A stretch of DNA of 64,000 bases from positions 146,551-210,550 of the forward strand of contig NZ_KE386982.1 in the NCBI RefSeq assembly GCF_000429905.1, read 5' to 3'. The stretch comes from Desulfatibacillum aliphaticivorans DSM 15576 (GTDB lineage: Bacteria > Desulfobacterota > Desulfobacteria > Desulfobacterales > Desulfatibacillaceae). The position numbers and the translations under genes were made by a program. The notes under the pieces are model-generated. The model saw only the letters and a program-made list of their open reading frames with translations. It was not told the origin of the DNA and ran no database searches. Position 1 is the stretch's first letter. Each line of letters begins with the position of its first letter. This document shows positions 17,854 through 27,134 of this stretch, one piece after another.

Positions 17854-19956
17854 TTATTCCTCCACAACCGGCGGGCGCTTGATGGCTTCTATGGCCTGGG
17901 CGGCGGCCTCTGCGGCCTGGGGAAAGACCTCGCGCAGGTTTTTGACCTGACGCAGGTTTTCCGCCGTGCGTAAAATCAGCATGGCCAGATCCCCATCGCT
18001 CATGCCGGCCACGCTTTTGGTGAACTCCCAGGTATTGCCCGCGGCCCAGGCGTGAATCGCGGCCGCAGGCCATAACTGTACTGGCCGGGTTTCAAATCCC
18101 GCCTCGATCAATCCCGCAAACAAGGGGCTGACCGTCCTGACAAGCTGGGTGAACTTGTTCAGCAGCTTCTTGGGTAGGGCGCGGTCGTCCAGGTATACGT
18201 CCAGGTCCTTGTCCTGGACGAATACCGCGATCATGGCGGCCAGCAGGGCGGGCTCCATGCCCTCGAACAATCCTGAACGAAAGCAATGGGCGATGACCAG
18301 GGGCTGGTCCACCCGCAGGCCCGAGGCCCACAATCCGTCCTGGGTGAGTTCATGCTCCTCGCTCACGTAGCCTTCCTTAATCAGAAAGTACATGTGAGCC
18401 ATAAAATCCTCCCACAATTCCTCGCCCACCTCCACGGCCATTGCGGGATCGCCGAACCGGTCCGCGGCCTGAAAACTGGCGAAGGAGCGATGCAAAAGCC
18501 GGCGCACGTCCTCGGGCGTGTGGGAAAGAAGCAGGTTCAAAACCATGGAAAAATCCATGCGGATGCGGCTGTCCACCGGGTCCGTGGGCGCGTTGTTCAC
18601 CCTGGCCACGTGATCCAGGTCCATGAACTTCCCGGGCGCCGCAATGGAAAACCCGATGGCGTCCATGCCCCGGCGTCCGGCGCGTCCGGTCATCTGATGG
18701 TATTGGGTGGGCGTGAGGGGATCGAACTCCTTGCCGTTGAATCGGTCCGAATTGAAAAACACCACGGACCGGGCCGGAAAGTTCACCCCGGCGGCCACAG
18801 TGCTGGTGGCGAAGACAGCGTCCAGCAGCCCTTCGGTCATGAGGGACTCTATGAGCAGCTTCCAGGCAGGAAGCTGGCCGCTGTGATGAGACCCCACGGC
18901 CGCCTGCTCGATAAACCGGCGCTGCCTGTGGCCGGCCAGATACGGGTGCTCGTGCACCAGTTCCAGCATGCGGCTGCGCACTTCCCGCCGCCGGGCCGGG
19001 TTGTCCTTCAACACCTTGTCGCACAAGGTCAGGGCGATGTCGCAATCCTTGCGGGATTTCAAAAAAAAGATAGCGGGCAAAAGATCGTATTTGCTCAGCA
19101 CCTTCAGGATTTCTCCCATGGGCGGAAGCCCTTTTTCCAGGGGCATTTTGGGGGGCCGCCTGCCGCTCATGGAGTCCCTGACCTTTTTGTCCATGGATTT
19201 GCTTTTGGGGGTCGCCAGAAAGGGCATGAGCCTGCCCGAGGGATGCAAAAACAGGGAGAATAGCGGCACGGGGCGTTTGGTTTCGGACACCACCTTGCAC
19301 TCCCGGTCCCGGATGCTGGTGAGCCAGGCGGCGATCTGGTCCGCGTTGCCGATGGTGGCGGATAAAAGCAGCAAGGGCACGCGCACGGGCAGGTAGATGA
19401 TAGTCTCCTCCCACACCACGCCCCGCTGCTCGTCGCCCAGATAATGGGCTTCGTCCAAAACCACAAAGTCCGAAGACAGGTCATGGCCCATGTGCATGCA
19501 GTCGTAAAGCTGGTTGCGGAGGATTTCCGTGGTGCCCACAATAATGGGGGCGTCCGTGTTTTCCTTGCGGTCTCCCGTGAGAATGCCCACGTTTTCCGGT
19601 CCGAATATGTCGCTGAACTCGATGAATTTCGAATTGGAAAGGGCCTTGAGAGGGGAGGCGTACCAGGACCGGCCCCCCTGTTTGAGGACGTGGGATATGG
19701 CTTCCACGGCGATCCAGGTCTTGCCCGAGCCCGTGGGAGCGGTCACAAGGCAGTCGAATTCCTTGACGGTTTCCACGGCTTCCACCTGAAAGGGGTCGGG
19801 CTTGAACTCGCCTTTTTTGGGTACGCCGATTTTGGAGAAAACCTTATTCAGCCTTCCGTCCGCTTCGGGTTTCAGCGTTTGCCTGACCGGTTCTCGGCCC
19901 CGGCCCTTGTACGGCCTGCCGCGCCTTGGATAAACTTGCTTTTTTTTATACGCCAT
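17854..19956 (-). CDS. Ski2-like DEAH-box superfamily 2 helicase
   Basis: ATP-dependent RNA/DNA helicase of about 700 residues. Walker A TAPTGSGKT is at about residues 72-80, the DEAH box in VVLDEAHYLGD, and motif VI as QMTGRAGRRGMD. A basic N-terminal tail (KKKQVYPRRGRPYKGRGR) could bind nucleic acid. The C-terminal ~250 residues are helical, as in Ski2/Hel308 relatives. I chose ATG 19956 (AAGGA close upstream) over a start 31 codons earlier. It stands alone; terminators lie downstream. Confidence 0.87.
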   Translation of the reverse strand: MAYKKKQVYPRRGRPYKGRGREPVRQTLKPEADGRLNKVFSKIGVPKKGEFKPDPFQVEAVETVKEFDCLVTAPTGSGKTWIAVEAISHVLKQGGRSWYASPLKALSNSKFIEFSDIFGPENVGILTGDRKENTDAPIIVGTTEILRNQLYDCMHMGHDLSSDFVVLDEAHYLGDEQRGVVWEETIIYLPVRVPLLLLSATIGNADQIAAWLTSIRDRECKVVSETKRPVPLFSLFLHPSGRLMPFLATPKSKSMDKKVRDSMSGRRPPKMPLEKGLPPMGEILKVLSKYDLLPAIFFLKSRKDCDIALTLCDKVLKDNPARRREVRSRMLELVHEHPYLAGHRQRRFIEQAAVGSHHSGQLPAWKLLIESLMTEGLLDAVFATSTVAAGVNFPARSVVFFNSDRFNGKEFDPLTPTQYHQMTGRAGRRGMDAIGFSIAAPGKFMDLDHVARVNNAPTDPVDSRIRMDFSMVLNLLLSHTPEDVRRLLHRSFASFQAADRFGDPAMAVEVGEELWEDFMAHMYFLIKEGYVSEEHELTQDGLWASGLRVDQPLVIAHCFRSGLFEGMEPALLAAMIAVFVQDKDLDVYLDDRALPKKLLNKFTQLVRTVSPLFAGLIEAGFETRPVQLWPAAAIHAWAAGNTWEFTKSVAGMSDGDLAMLILRTAENLRQVKNLREVFPQAAEAAAQAIEAIKRPPVVEE

Positions 19957-20113
19957 ATTTCCTTGTTCGGGCTGCTGCGCCCCATTGAAGTCCTTGATCA
20001 GAAGTCCTTGATCATCTTGCGGTTTAGTGCAAAATATAGTAAGGGTCAACCGCTTGTTGGATGATTGGCTTCATCTAACCGCGACTGAATGAATCGGCAG
20101 GAGATATATCATT

Positions 20114-20515
20114 ATGACAGAAGAACCCCAATCCATTTTCGACAAATATTCGGACAAGTTCCTGGAACTGGCATCCGACTACAACCACGCAGGCATCCCG
20201 GACCGCTACGACGCCAGAGGCGGCCAGACCGGGCAATGCGGGGACACCGTCCATTTTTTCATATCCGTCATGCACAAGCGCATTGTGGAAGTGCGCTTCG
20301 CCCTGGAAGGCTGCATGCACACCCTGGCCTGCGCCAACGCCATTGTGGAGATGATCGCGGAAAAGCCCGTTGAGGAAGCCTGGGACGTCACCGACGACGC
20401 CGTGGCCGAATACCTGGGCGGCCTCCCGGAGGATCATTACCATTGCGCGGAGCTTGCCGTAGGCGCCCTGTACAAGACCCTGGCGGACCTGAAGACGAAA
20501 ATCGGCATCGGATAA
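20114..20515 (+). CDS. IscU/NifU-like Fe-S cluster scaffold protein
   Basis: 133 residues resembling the NifU N-terminal/IscU scaffold. The expected cysteines appear as QCGD (replacing the usual YCGD-like turn), GCMHTLACANAI and HYHCAELA, which correspond to the three scaffold Cys. It converges with the HesB-like selenoprotein gene across a shared terminator, so two Fe-S assembly-type proteins sit face to face. No iscS is nearby. Confidence 0.8.
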   Translation: MTEEPQSIFDKYSDKFLELASDYNHAGIPDRYDARGGQTGQCGDTVHFFISVMHKRIVEVRFALEGCMHTLACANAIVEMIAEKPVEEAWDVTDDAVAEYLGGLPEDHYHCAELAVGALYKTLADLKTKIGIG

Positions 20516-20540
20516 AGTAGTCCCCGCTTTTCGCCAAAGA

Positions 20541-20582
20541 AAAAGGCGAAAGAAAACGCAAACCGCTTTCTTTCGCCTTTTA
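20541..20582. terminator. Bidirectional terminator
   Basis: Perfect 15-bp inverted repeat AAAAGGCGAAAGAAA (20541-20555) / TTTCTTTCGCCTTTT (20567-20581) with an 11-base loop. A-runs on one side and T-runs on the other let it work on both strands between the two convergent genes. Confidence 0.85.
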
Positions 20583-20629
20583 TGATATTGCATGGAAAGT
20601 CTAAGTTGACTGTCCAGGGAGCCGCAAAA

Positions 20630-20947
20630 TCAGCCGCAGGTTCCGCCGCTGCATCCGCCGCAGTCTCCGCCCTTGGGAAGTTCGTAGGCGGAATTGATTT
20701 CAAAACCCAACATGGAGTAGTCGATCTTGATGGGGGAGGCTTGGGCCAAAAAGGCCTTGTCCACCACAAAGGTCAAACCGTCGACTTCATAGCTTTCATC
20801 ATTTTCTCTTGACTCATCCAGAGCCAATGCCAGGGACGGCCCAGCTCACCCGCCTTGGTTCAAAAACACCCGAACCGGAACCACTTTGGGCTGCGACTCA
20901 AAGTACTCTTTGATCTTGTCTGCTGCTGCTTGAGTGCATTCTAACAT
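20630..20947 (-). CDS. HesB/IscA-like selenoprotein
   Basis: 105-residue A-type Fe-S/HesB-like protein if TGA 20846-20848 is read as Sec. From ATG 20947 the frame reads MLECTQAAADKIKEYF..., reaches VRVFLNQGG-U-AGPSLALALDE, and ends GGDCGGCSGGTCG. The Gly-Gly-U/C-A/S-G block is where A-type carriers have their first cluster Cys, and the C-terminal CGGC...C supplies more thiols. HesB-like proteins are a known bacterial selenoprotein family. A shorter call starting after the TGA would give an incomplete 65-residue product. ATG 20947 is preceded at about 8 bases by AAAAAGGAG. Confidence 0.88.
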
Positions 20948-21099
20948 TTAAAATGTCTCCTTTTTGGGCCAAAGCCCGTTGGTTGGAATTAACCCGGGAA
21001 ACCAGCCTGACGGACAGTCCGGAAAAATCCGGGTGTTTACACAAAAATGATGCCTGATGGCCGTTCTGTCAAGTTTTTAGGAATGATTCTCAAACATAA

Positions 21100-21627
21100 T
21101 CATTCCCTCAGAGCGGCCAGATAGTTTTCATACACCTGCAAATCCCGTTCCCCGAACAGAACGAAAACCGCTTTTTCCGGCAGCAAAGAATCTTTCAGAA
21201 ATTCGCAGACCGTATCCACGGCGACCTTGCAGGCCTCTTCCAGGGGGTAGCCGTAGACCCCGCAGCTTATGGCCGGAAAGGCGATGGACCGCAAATGGTT
21301 GTCCCGGGCCAGGGCCAGGCTGCTTTTATAGCAATTGGCCAGGAGTTCGGCCGGATTGCTTTCCCGGGAATACACCGGACCCACGGTGTGAATCACGTGC
21401 TTGGCCGGGAGGTTGTAGCCTTTGGTGATTTTGGCCTCCCCGGTTTCACACCCGTTTAAGGTGCGGCATTCCTCCAGCAATTGGGGGCCGGCCGCCCGGT
21501 GAATGGCGCCGTCCACGCCGCCGCCGCCCAAAAGGCTGCGGTTGGCTGCGTTCACGATGGCGTCCACGTTCAGTTTGGTGATGTCTCCGGTTACGGCGCT
21601 TATCCTGTCCAAAATCGTTGCTTCCAT
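21100..21627 (-). CDS. Macrodomain protein (O-acetyl-ADP-ribose deacetylase type)
   Basis: 175-residue stand-alone macrodomain that binds or hydrolyses ADP-ribose derivatives. Conserved blocks are clear: VTGDITKLNVDAIVNAANRSLLGGGGVDGAIHRAAG is the MacroD/YmdB-type N-terminal signature (in the protein from residue ~12), and AFPAISCGVYGYP is the second ribose-binding loop. AGGAGG is placed well before the ATG. It appears monocistronic. Confidence 0.92.
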   Translation of the reverse strand: MEATILDRISAVTGDITKLNVDAIVNAANRSLLGGGGVDGAIHRAAGPQLLEECRTLNGCETGEAKITKGYNLPAKHVIHTVGPVYSRESNPAELLANCYKSSLALARDNHLRSIAFPAISCGVYGYPLEEACKVAVDTVCEFLKDSLLPEKAVFVLFGERDLQVYENYLAALRE

Positions 21628-21774
21628 GACCGCCTCCTGTATAATCGGCGCGTTATCTAAAATCCTAAAGGGCCGGAGCAGGAATAATACGAATCCGGAC
21701 CGGTCATGTCAACATTTGGGGGGTGGGGATGATTTTCTGTAAGGAGAGAAGAGGGGATAGGGACCGGAAAGTTC

Positions 21775-22021
21775 TTTGTTGGGTTTCGCGCCTATGTTTT
21801 TGACTTCAGCATCACCCCGGCGCAAAGCAAGCGGCCGCCCTGGGAAAGATTTTGCAGGCTCTATCCAACCTACTAGTTTTACTGGAAAAGATGTAGGTCG
21901 GATAGAGCTTTTGAAATGCGTCTTGAGCTCCTAAAAAAATGCATCTTGGCAGGCGCATTAAAGGGCGTCCGCCTTAGTGTGAAACCCAACAAAATCAGCC
22001 AGATAAAGCAGCCTGCCAAGA
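21775..22021. other. Intergenic stretch with several long inverted repeats
   Basis: Between the macrodomain and phosphoesterase genes. GTTGGGTTTC (21778-21787) pairs with GAAACCCAAC (21981-21990). A 16-base pair of arms with one mismatch, GCTCTATCCaACCTAC (21858-21873) / GTAGGTcGGATAGAGC (21893-21908), is followed by TTTTG and could terminate. TCTTGGCAGGC (21944-21954) matches GCCTGCCAAGA (22011-22021), which reaches the phosphoesterase stop codon. No gene is seen. Confidence 0.55.
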
Positions 22022-23518
22022 CTATTTCACCCTGGTAGAGCAAAACCCCTTATCCGTGGAATAGTGAAAGACCTCGGCCGGAGTAATCTGTTTATCATCT
22101 TCCAGCCAGCCGCCGCAGTTGTGGGTTATCAGGCGCCTTCCCTGGATGGGCTTGGGAAAGGGCAGGCCATCGCCGTCCTTCCAGCCTGTGGGCTCGTGGG
22201 TGTGGCCCCAGATCATTCTTTTGGGCGCTTGGATTCTGCTTTTTTTATCATCATCATAAAATTGATTATTGATGGTCTTGATCTCCTGGAGACAGGAGAG
22301 GTAATAGCTTCCCACCCGGACCTGATTGAGCTTGTCGTTGAGGAATTGACTGTTCCCTCGGGAATCCTGGAAATTTTTCACGGCCTTTCTAGCTATGGGG
22401 CGAATAGCGGCGACCATTAATTTTAGAGCGGCGCTTACGGCGAATCCCAGGTCGAACCTTTTGGTCAAAGAGGCGGGCAAGCGGGAAATATACTTGTCAA
22501 GGCGTGCGGGCTCGTTCCTTTTGACGTCCTTTTGCACGTCACGGACCACCTTAGTCAGAGGGGCCGCCTGGCCTATGCCCGTGCATGAAAGCTGGTTTAA
22601 AGGAAAGTTCATGCCCGCGCTGTCAGCCTGGCCCAAAAAAGTTTCATAGACCTTGTCAGAATATACGGGCGGCTTGCTTTCATCGTCTTCCCTCAAATCA
22701 TCCTTGACCAGATCCAGGCCCACCTGGCCGCCCAAGGCCCAGAATGTTTCAAAATAATGGCCGTGGGTGATGAGCACGCATTCCTCCTCCTTCCCCTCTT
22801 TTTTATTTTCGGGGATGACTAAATAAAGGTTGGGATAGCACACCCACACCTTGGGGGCTTCAGGGGGGGAGTCGTTGTCCGAGTCGCAAAACAGCCTGTC
22901 CAAAAAAATGCCGTCCCGCATATCTTTAAGCTCGCCTGTTTTCGCCGCATTTTCCATACGCGCTTTTTCATCGTGAAACCATAAGGGCTTCTTTTTAGGC
23001 CAGAAAAAGGAATGCAGCTTTATGGGCCGTCCGTCAGAGAATGTTTGCTGTGAATCCTGCACCTCGGCTTCTTTGGCCCGAATCGCTTGCATTTTTTGGG
23101 GCGCATCGGGCCTGTCGTCCAGAACCCCCGGCATGGAGCGGTCCAGGGATAAAGGAGGCTCGCACTTGCGGATTTTTTTGATCACGTTCACTTCGTAATC
23201 CACCAGATGGGCGAAATCGCCGTCGTGGTTGCCGGGAACGTAAATGATTTGCCGGGCCATGGGCGGCTGCTTTTCTTTCCCCTTTATTTGTCCGTTCACC
23301 GCCTGGAAAAACACCTTGGCGTTGTCATAGGCTTCCTCATACGAGGCGATGGCGAAGTCAAAAACGTCCCCCACTAAAACCAGAAAGTCCAGCGGCTCCT
23401 CTCCTTTCAGCGCCGCTTCCTTAAAATCGGCGAAGCGCTTCCCGTTTAAAACTCCCTCGCTCACCAGACCGCACGCGGGATCTCCAAAATGAGTGTCCGA
23501 AATGATGGCCAGACGCAT
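22022..23518 (-). CDS. Calcineurin-like metallophosphoesterase
   Basis: 498-residue phosphoesterase with metal-binding motifs in order: SDTHFGD (motif I), LVGDVFDF (GD motif), VPGNHDGD (GNHD motif), ITHGHYF and WGHTHEP (GHTH motif). Unlike short family members it carries a large central insertion (~residues 130-400). No signal peptide. GGAG precedes the ATG. The substrate (nucleotide, lipid or protein phosphate) cannot be told. Confidence 0.82.
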   Translation of the reverse strand: MRLAIISDTHFGDPACGLVSEGVLNGKRFADFKEAALKGEEPLDFLVLVGDVFDFAIASYEEAYDNAKVFFQAVNGQIKGKEKQPPMARQIIYVPGNHDGDFAHLVDYEVNVIKKIRKCEPPLSLDRSMPGVLDDRPDAPQKMQAIRAKEAEVQDSQQTFSDGRPIKLHSFFWPKKKPLWFHDEKARMENAAKTGELKDMRDGIFLDRLFCDSDNDSPPEAPKVWVCYPNLYLVIPENKKEGKEEECVLITHGHYFETFWALGGQVGLDLVKDDLREDDESKPPVYSDKVYETFLGQADSAGMNFPLNQLSCTGIGQAAPLTKVVRDVQKDVKRNEPARLDKYISRLPASLTKRFDLGFAVSAALKLMVAAIRPIARKAVKNFQDSRGNSQFLNDKLNQVRVGSYYLSCLQEIKTINNQFYDDDKKSRIQAPKRMIWGHTHEPTGWKDGDGLPFPKPIQGRRLITHNCGGWLEDDKQITPAEVFHYSTDKGFCSTRVK

Positions 23519-23761
23519 GGCGTTTCTCCTTTCAAAAAAGGGCGGACGACGGAGCGGGTCGACGGACTTTCCCCGCGTCTGCTGAAATTAATATCTTAAA
23601 AAAAACATTTTATGCCGGAAGTGACAGGCATATTATACGGCTGCGAACTTCAAGTCAATGGGCGGGAGCGGATTGCCCTTTATTTCTTATTATTTAAATT
23701 TTCAATTTATGAATTTTATATTATCTATATATAAGGATGAATCTTCATCGAATTTGTCTAT

Positions 23762-23790
23762 TTGACTATTCTCCTTGGTTTCTGTATAAG
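23762..23790 (+). promoter_or_regulatory. Sigma-70-type promoter for citrate synthase
   Basis: TTGACT (23762-23767), 17-base spacer, TATAAG (23785-23790), preceded by about 80 bases of very AT-rich sequence that could serve as an UP element. The transcript would start near 23797 and leave a leader of about 105 bases. Confidence 0.7.
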
Positions 23791-23809
23791 ATTCCTCTGT
23801 ACGAATGTA

Positions 23810-23822
23810 CCGAATAATTCGG
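23810..23822. promoter_or_regulatory. Palindrome in the citrate synthase leader
   Basis: Perfect 13-base palindrome CCGAATAATTCGG, about 20 bases after the predicted -10 box. Its position fits an operator or a small leader hairpin. Confidence 0.4.
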
Positions 23823-23901
23823 GGGGAGAATGTTTACACCTCGGCATGGGCCTTGTCCAGGCTCCATCGTCCGGGGTGTTGTTTCAGAAAAGGAGACAAT
23901 C

Positions 23902-25203
23902 ATGGAAGAAATGGCAAAAATCACAATAGGAGATGAGACGTTCGAGTTGCCTGTCATCGTGGGGACGGAAGGCGAAAGGGCCATCGATATTCAATCGCTG
24001 CGCAAGCGCACCGGCCTGATCACTTACGACCCCGGCTTCAATAATACCGGAAGCTGCAAAAGCGCCATCACCTTTATGGACGGCGAAAATGGCGTGCTAC
24101 GCTACCGCGGCATTCCCGTAGAGCAACTTGCAGAAAAATCCACCTTTGTGGAAACCGCATACCTGCTGATTAACGGCCGGCTGCCCGAACAAAAGGAACT
24201 GACCCGTTTTTCCGTGCTGCTTAACGACCATTCCATGGTCCATGAAGACATGCGGACGTTTTTTGAGAATTTTCCGCGCGGCGCCCATCCCATGGGAATT
24301 CTTTCCGCCATGGTGAACGCCCTGCGCTTTTTCTATCCTCAGTTGGAAGGCTTGTCCGAGACCGAGGAACTGGATATTATCGTCACCCGGCTGATTTCCA
24401 AGGTCAGGACCATGGCAGCCATGTCCTACAAGATTTCCCTGGGCCACAAGGTGGTCTATCCTAAGCCGGATCTGTGCTATTGCGCAAACTTCCTGAACAT
24501 GATGTTTGACTCCCCCGTCAAGCCTTATAACCTGGACCCGGATTTTATTCGCGCCCTGAACGTGCTTTGGATTCTCCACGGAGACCATGAGCAAAACTGC
24601 AGCACCTCGGCCGTTCGCCTGGTGGGCAGCGCGCGAGTCAACCTGTACGCCTCCATTTCCGCAGGCATCTCCGCCCTGTGGGGACGCCTCCACGGCGGCG
24701 CCAACCAGGCCGTTATCCGCATGATGGAGGAAATCCACGCAGCGGGCGGCGACGTAAAGCCCTTTGTGGCGCGGGCCAGGGATAAAAACGACAACTTCCG
24801 CCTCATGGGATTCGGCCACAGCGTGTACAAGACCTACGATCCCAGAGCGAAAATCATCAAGAAGATGGCCGACACGGTTCAGGCCAAGCTGGACAAGAGC
24901 GACCCCCTGCTGGACATCGCCAGGGAACTGGAGGAGGTGGCCTTGAAGGATCCTTACTTCATCGACCACAACCTGTACCCCAACGTGGATTTTTACTCCG
25001 GCATCGTCATGCGGGCCATGGGCATTCCCACGGAGATGTTCACGGTTATGTTCGCCATCGGCAGGCTGCCCGGCTGGATCGCCCAGTGGAAGGAATGCTT
25101 TGACAGCCCCCGCTGGAAGCTGTCCAGGCCCCGCCAGATATACATCGGCAACAATGTCAGGGACTACACGCCCATTGAAGCGCGCACCAAAACCATGCTC
25201 TAA
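23902..25203 (+). CDS. gltA: Citrate synthase
   Basis: Condenses acetyl-CoA and oxaloacetate to citrate. About 433 residues, typical of type II bacterial enzymes. Catalytic residues lie in LHGGANQ (His), FGHSVYKTYDPR (His) and YPNVDFYSG (Asp); the N-terminal LRYRGIPVEQLA and LINGRLP blocks also fit. I chose ATG 23902, preceded by AGGAGA, rather than an ATG 24 codons upstream. A strong promoter lies upstream and a terminator directly downstream, so it is monocistronic. Confidence 0.95.
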   Translation: MEEMAKITIGDETFELPVIVGTEGERAIDIQSLRKRTGLITYDPGFNNTGSCKSAITFMDGENGVLRYRGIPVEQLAEKSTFVETAYLLINGRLPEQKELTRFSVLLNDHSMVHEDMRTFFENFPRGAHPMGILSAMVNALRFFYPQLEGLSETEELDIIVTRLISKVRTMAAMSYKISLGHKVVYPKPDLCYCANFLNMMFDSPVKPYNLDPDFIRALNVLWILHGDHEQNCSTSAVRLVGSARVNLYASISAGISALWGRLHGGANQAVIRMMEEIHAAGGDVKPFVARARDKNDNFRLMGFGHSVYKTYDPRAKIIKKMADTVQAKLDKSDPLLDIARELEEVALKDPYFIDHNLYPNVDFYSGIVMRAMGIPTEMFTVMFAIGRLPGWIAQWKECFDSPRWKLSRPRQIYIGNNVRDYTPIEARTKTML

Positions 25204-25248
25204 GGGATGCGTATGGGCGGTCAAACCGACCATGACGGATTTAACTCA

Positions 25249-25279
25249 GGGGAACGGCCTGCGCCGTTCCCCTTTGTTG
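25249..25279 (+). terminator. Terminator after gltA
   Basis: Perfect 10-bp stem GGGGAACGGC / GCCGTTCCCC with a CTGC loop, followed by TTTGTTGTTT. Confidence 0.85.
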
Positions 25280-25299
25280 TTTGAGGGAAAGGAATCATC

Positions 25300-25749
25300 A
25301 TGACCGATTGGGAAAAACAAGCCATGGAGTTTTTCGACAACGGCTTCAACTGCGCCCAGGGCGTGCTCATTATGCAATCCGAAACCCTGGGCCTGGACAA
25401 GGAAACCGCGGCGCGCATCGCCTCGGCCTTCGGCGGAGGCGTCAGCCGGACCGGCAACGTGTGCGGCGCCGTCGCCGGGGCGCTCATGGCCCTGGGCATG
25501 CAATTCGGCAATCAGGCTCCCAATGATAAAGTCGCCAGGGAAAGAGCTTATGACAAGGCGGACCAGTTTATCGCCCGTTTTACGGAATCCTGCGGCTCCA
25601 TCATATGCCGGGACCTTTTGGGCCTGGACTTGAGCCAGCCCGGCATGCTGGAAAAAGCCCGGGAGGAAAATATCTTTCATGACAAATGTCCGCGTTACGT
25701 GGCCCTGGCTGCGGAAATTGCGGAAGCCATGCTGGCCGAGGGAAAATAG
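25300..25749 (+). CDS. C_GCAxxG_C_C family redox-like protein
   Basis: 149-residue protein with the spaced cysteine pattern of this family: NCAQG near the N-terminus, VCGAVAGAL in the middle, SCGSIICRDLLG and a C-terminal KCPRYV. The family is common in anaerobes; function is not established, but conserved cysteines suggest redox or metal binding. ATG 25300 is preceded by AAAGGA. It starts 20 bp after the gltA terminator and ends at a short terminator. Confidence 0.85.
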   Translation: MTDWEKQAMEFFDNGFNCAQGVLIMQSETLGLDKETAARIASAFGGGVSRTGNVCGAVAGALMALGMQFGNQAPNDKVARERAYDKADQFIARFTESCGSIICRDLLGLDLSQPGMLEKAREENIFHDKCPRYVALAAEIAEAMLAEGK

Positions 25750-25766
25750 CAAGCGCTTGCTTTTTT
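25748..25766 (+). terminator. Short terminator after the C_GCAxxG_C_C gene
   Basis: AGCAA-GCGC-TTGCT hairpin starting within the stop codon, followed by TTTTT. Confidence 0.55.
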
Positions 25767-25891
25767 CTTGACCGATAGTATGTCGTCACTTATGCTCCCA
25801 TCAGGGGGAAATCGGCCCCTGAAGGGGCTGTTTGACAAACCTTCCTGATTTATCTTTTATCTACATCATAAAAAAACAGGGGAGATCCCGG

Positions 25892-26977
25892 ATGAGCGAC
25901 GACGTATACAAAAAACTGGCCAAAGTATTGGACACCCTTCCCAACGGCTTTCCCGCCGCGGAAGACGGCTTGGAAATCAAAATCCTGAAAAAAATCTTCG
26001 AGCCGGACGAAGCCGATCTTTTTTGCGACCTGCGCCTGAAATTCGAAAGTCCCGAGCAAATCGCCGAACGCACCGGCCGCCCGGTGGAAGGCCTGGACGA
26101 AAAACTGACCGCCATGTGGAAACACGGTCAGGTCATGGGCATCGACTTCGGCGAGGTGCGCGTATTCAAGATGCTGCCCTGGGTCTTCGGCATTTTCGAG
26201 TTCCAGATCGACCGCATGGACCGGGAGTTCGTGGAGCTTTGCCATGCCTACGAACCCCACTTCGGCAAGCAGTTTTTCGAAACCGGGCCTCCGCTCATGC
26301 ACGTGGCGCCCGTGGAAAAGGACATCCACGCCGATCATATTTCCCTGCATTACCAGCAGATTTCCAGCATCATAGAAAAAGGCCAATCCTTCGCCGTTTC
26401 CGAATGCATCTGCAAAAAGGAAATGGACATGCTGGACAACCCCTGCAAAAAGCTCACGGAAGTCTGCATGGCCATTGCTCCGGTGCCCGGCGTATTCGAT
26501 GGATACCATTGGGGCCGCCCCATCACCAAGGACGAAGCCAAGGAGCTTTTGGTCAAGACCGAAGAAAGCGGCCTGGTGCATCTTTCATGGAACATGCAGG
26601 ACGGGCATTTCTTCATCTGCAATTGCTGCGGCTGCTGCTGCGGCGTCTTAAGAAGCATCAACGACATGGGCATTCCCGCCGGCAAGGTGGTCAACTCCCA
26701 CTTTGTCGCCGTGATCGACCCGGACGAATGCGTGGCGTGCGGCGTATGCGCGGACGAACGCTGCCAGGTGCGGGCCATTGAAGAGGGCGACGACGCCTAT
26801 CGGGTCAAGCCCGAAGCCTGCATCGGCTGCGGCCTTTGCGTGTCCACCTGTCCGTCCGAAGCCATTTCCCTGATTCGCAAGCCCGAAGAGGAATGCGAAA
26901 TTCCTCCGGCCAACGAAGACGCCTGGTTCGAGGCCAGGGCAAAGGCCCGGGGAGTGGATTTTTCCGCCTATAAATAG
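25892..26977 (+). CDS. Dicluster 4Fe-4S ferredoxin-domain protein
   Basis: 361-residue protein with an uncharacterised helical N-terminal ~180 residues, a Cys-rich middle (ECICKKE, CNCCGCCCG), and two ferredoxin motifs at the C-terminus (CVACGVCADERC and CIGCGLCVSTCP). This architecture recurs in Desulfobacterota, but its electron partners are not known to me. I chose ATG 25892 (AGGGGA eight bases upstream) over a start 20 codons earlier. Apparently monocistronic, ending at a hairpin. Confidence 0.8.
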   Translation: MSDDVYKKLAKVLDTLPNGFPAAEDGLEIKILKKIFEPDEADLFCDLRLKFESPEQIAERTGRPVEGLDEKLTAMWKHGQVMGIDFGEVRVFKMLPWVFGIFEFQIDRMDREFVELCHAYEPHFGKQFFETGPPLMHVAPVEKDIHADHISLHYQQISSIIEKGQSFAVSECICKKEMDMLDNPCKKLTEVCMAIAPVPGVFDGYHWGRPITKDEAKELLVKTEESGLVHLSWNMQDGHFFICNCCGCCCGVLRSINDMGIPAGKVVNSHFVAVIDPDECVACGVCADERCQVRAIEEGDDAYRVKPEACIGCGLCVSTCPSEAISLIRKPEEECEIPPANEDAWFEARAKARGVDFSAYK

Positions 26978-27026
26978 TGGATTTTTTAGCCGGTCCATAG
27001 TAAGACCAGGAAAATATTGCTTATGC

Positions 27027-27060
27027 CCGGTGCAGGCCCCTTCCTGCACCGGATATTCTT
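27027..27060 (+). terminator. Probable terminator after the ferredoxin gene
   Basis: Perfect 10-bp stem CCGGTGCAGG / CCTGCACCGG with loop CCCCTT, followed by ATATTCTT. The T-run is weak. Confidence 0.6.
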
Positions 27061-27134
27061 CCGGCGTTAAACTGACATTTCGTTCGGGCTTTAACAAGGT
27101 GCAACCGGTTAACTAATTCTCCAGGGAGGGAAAG

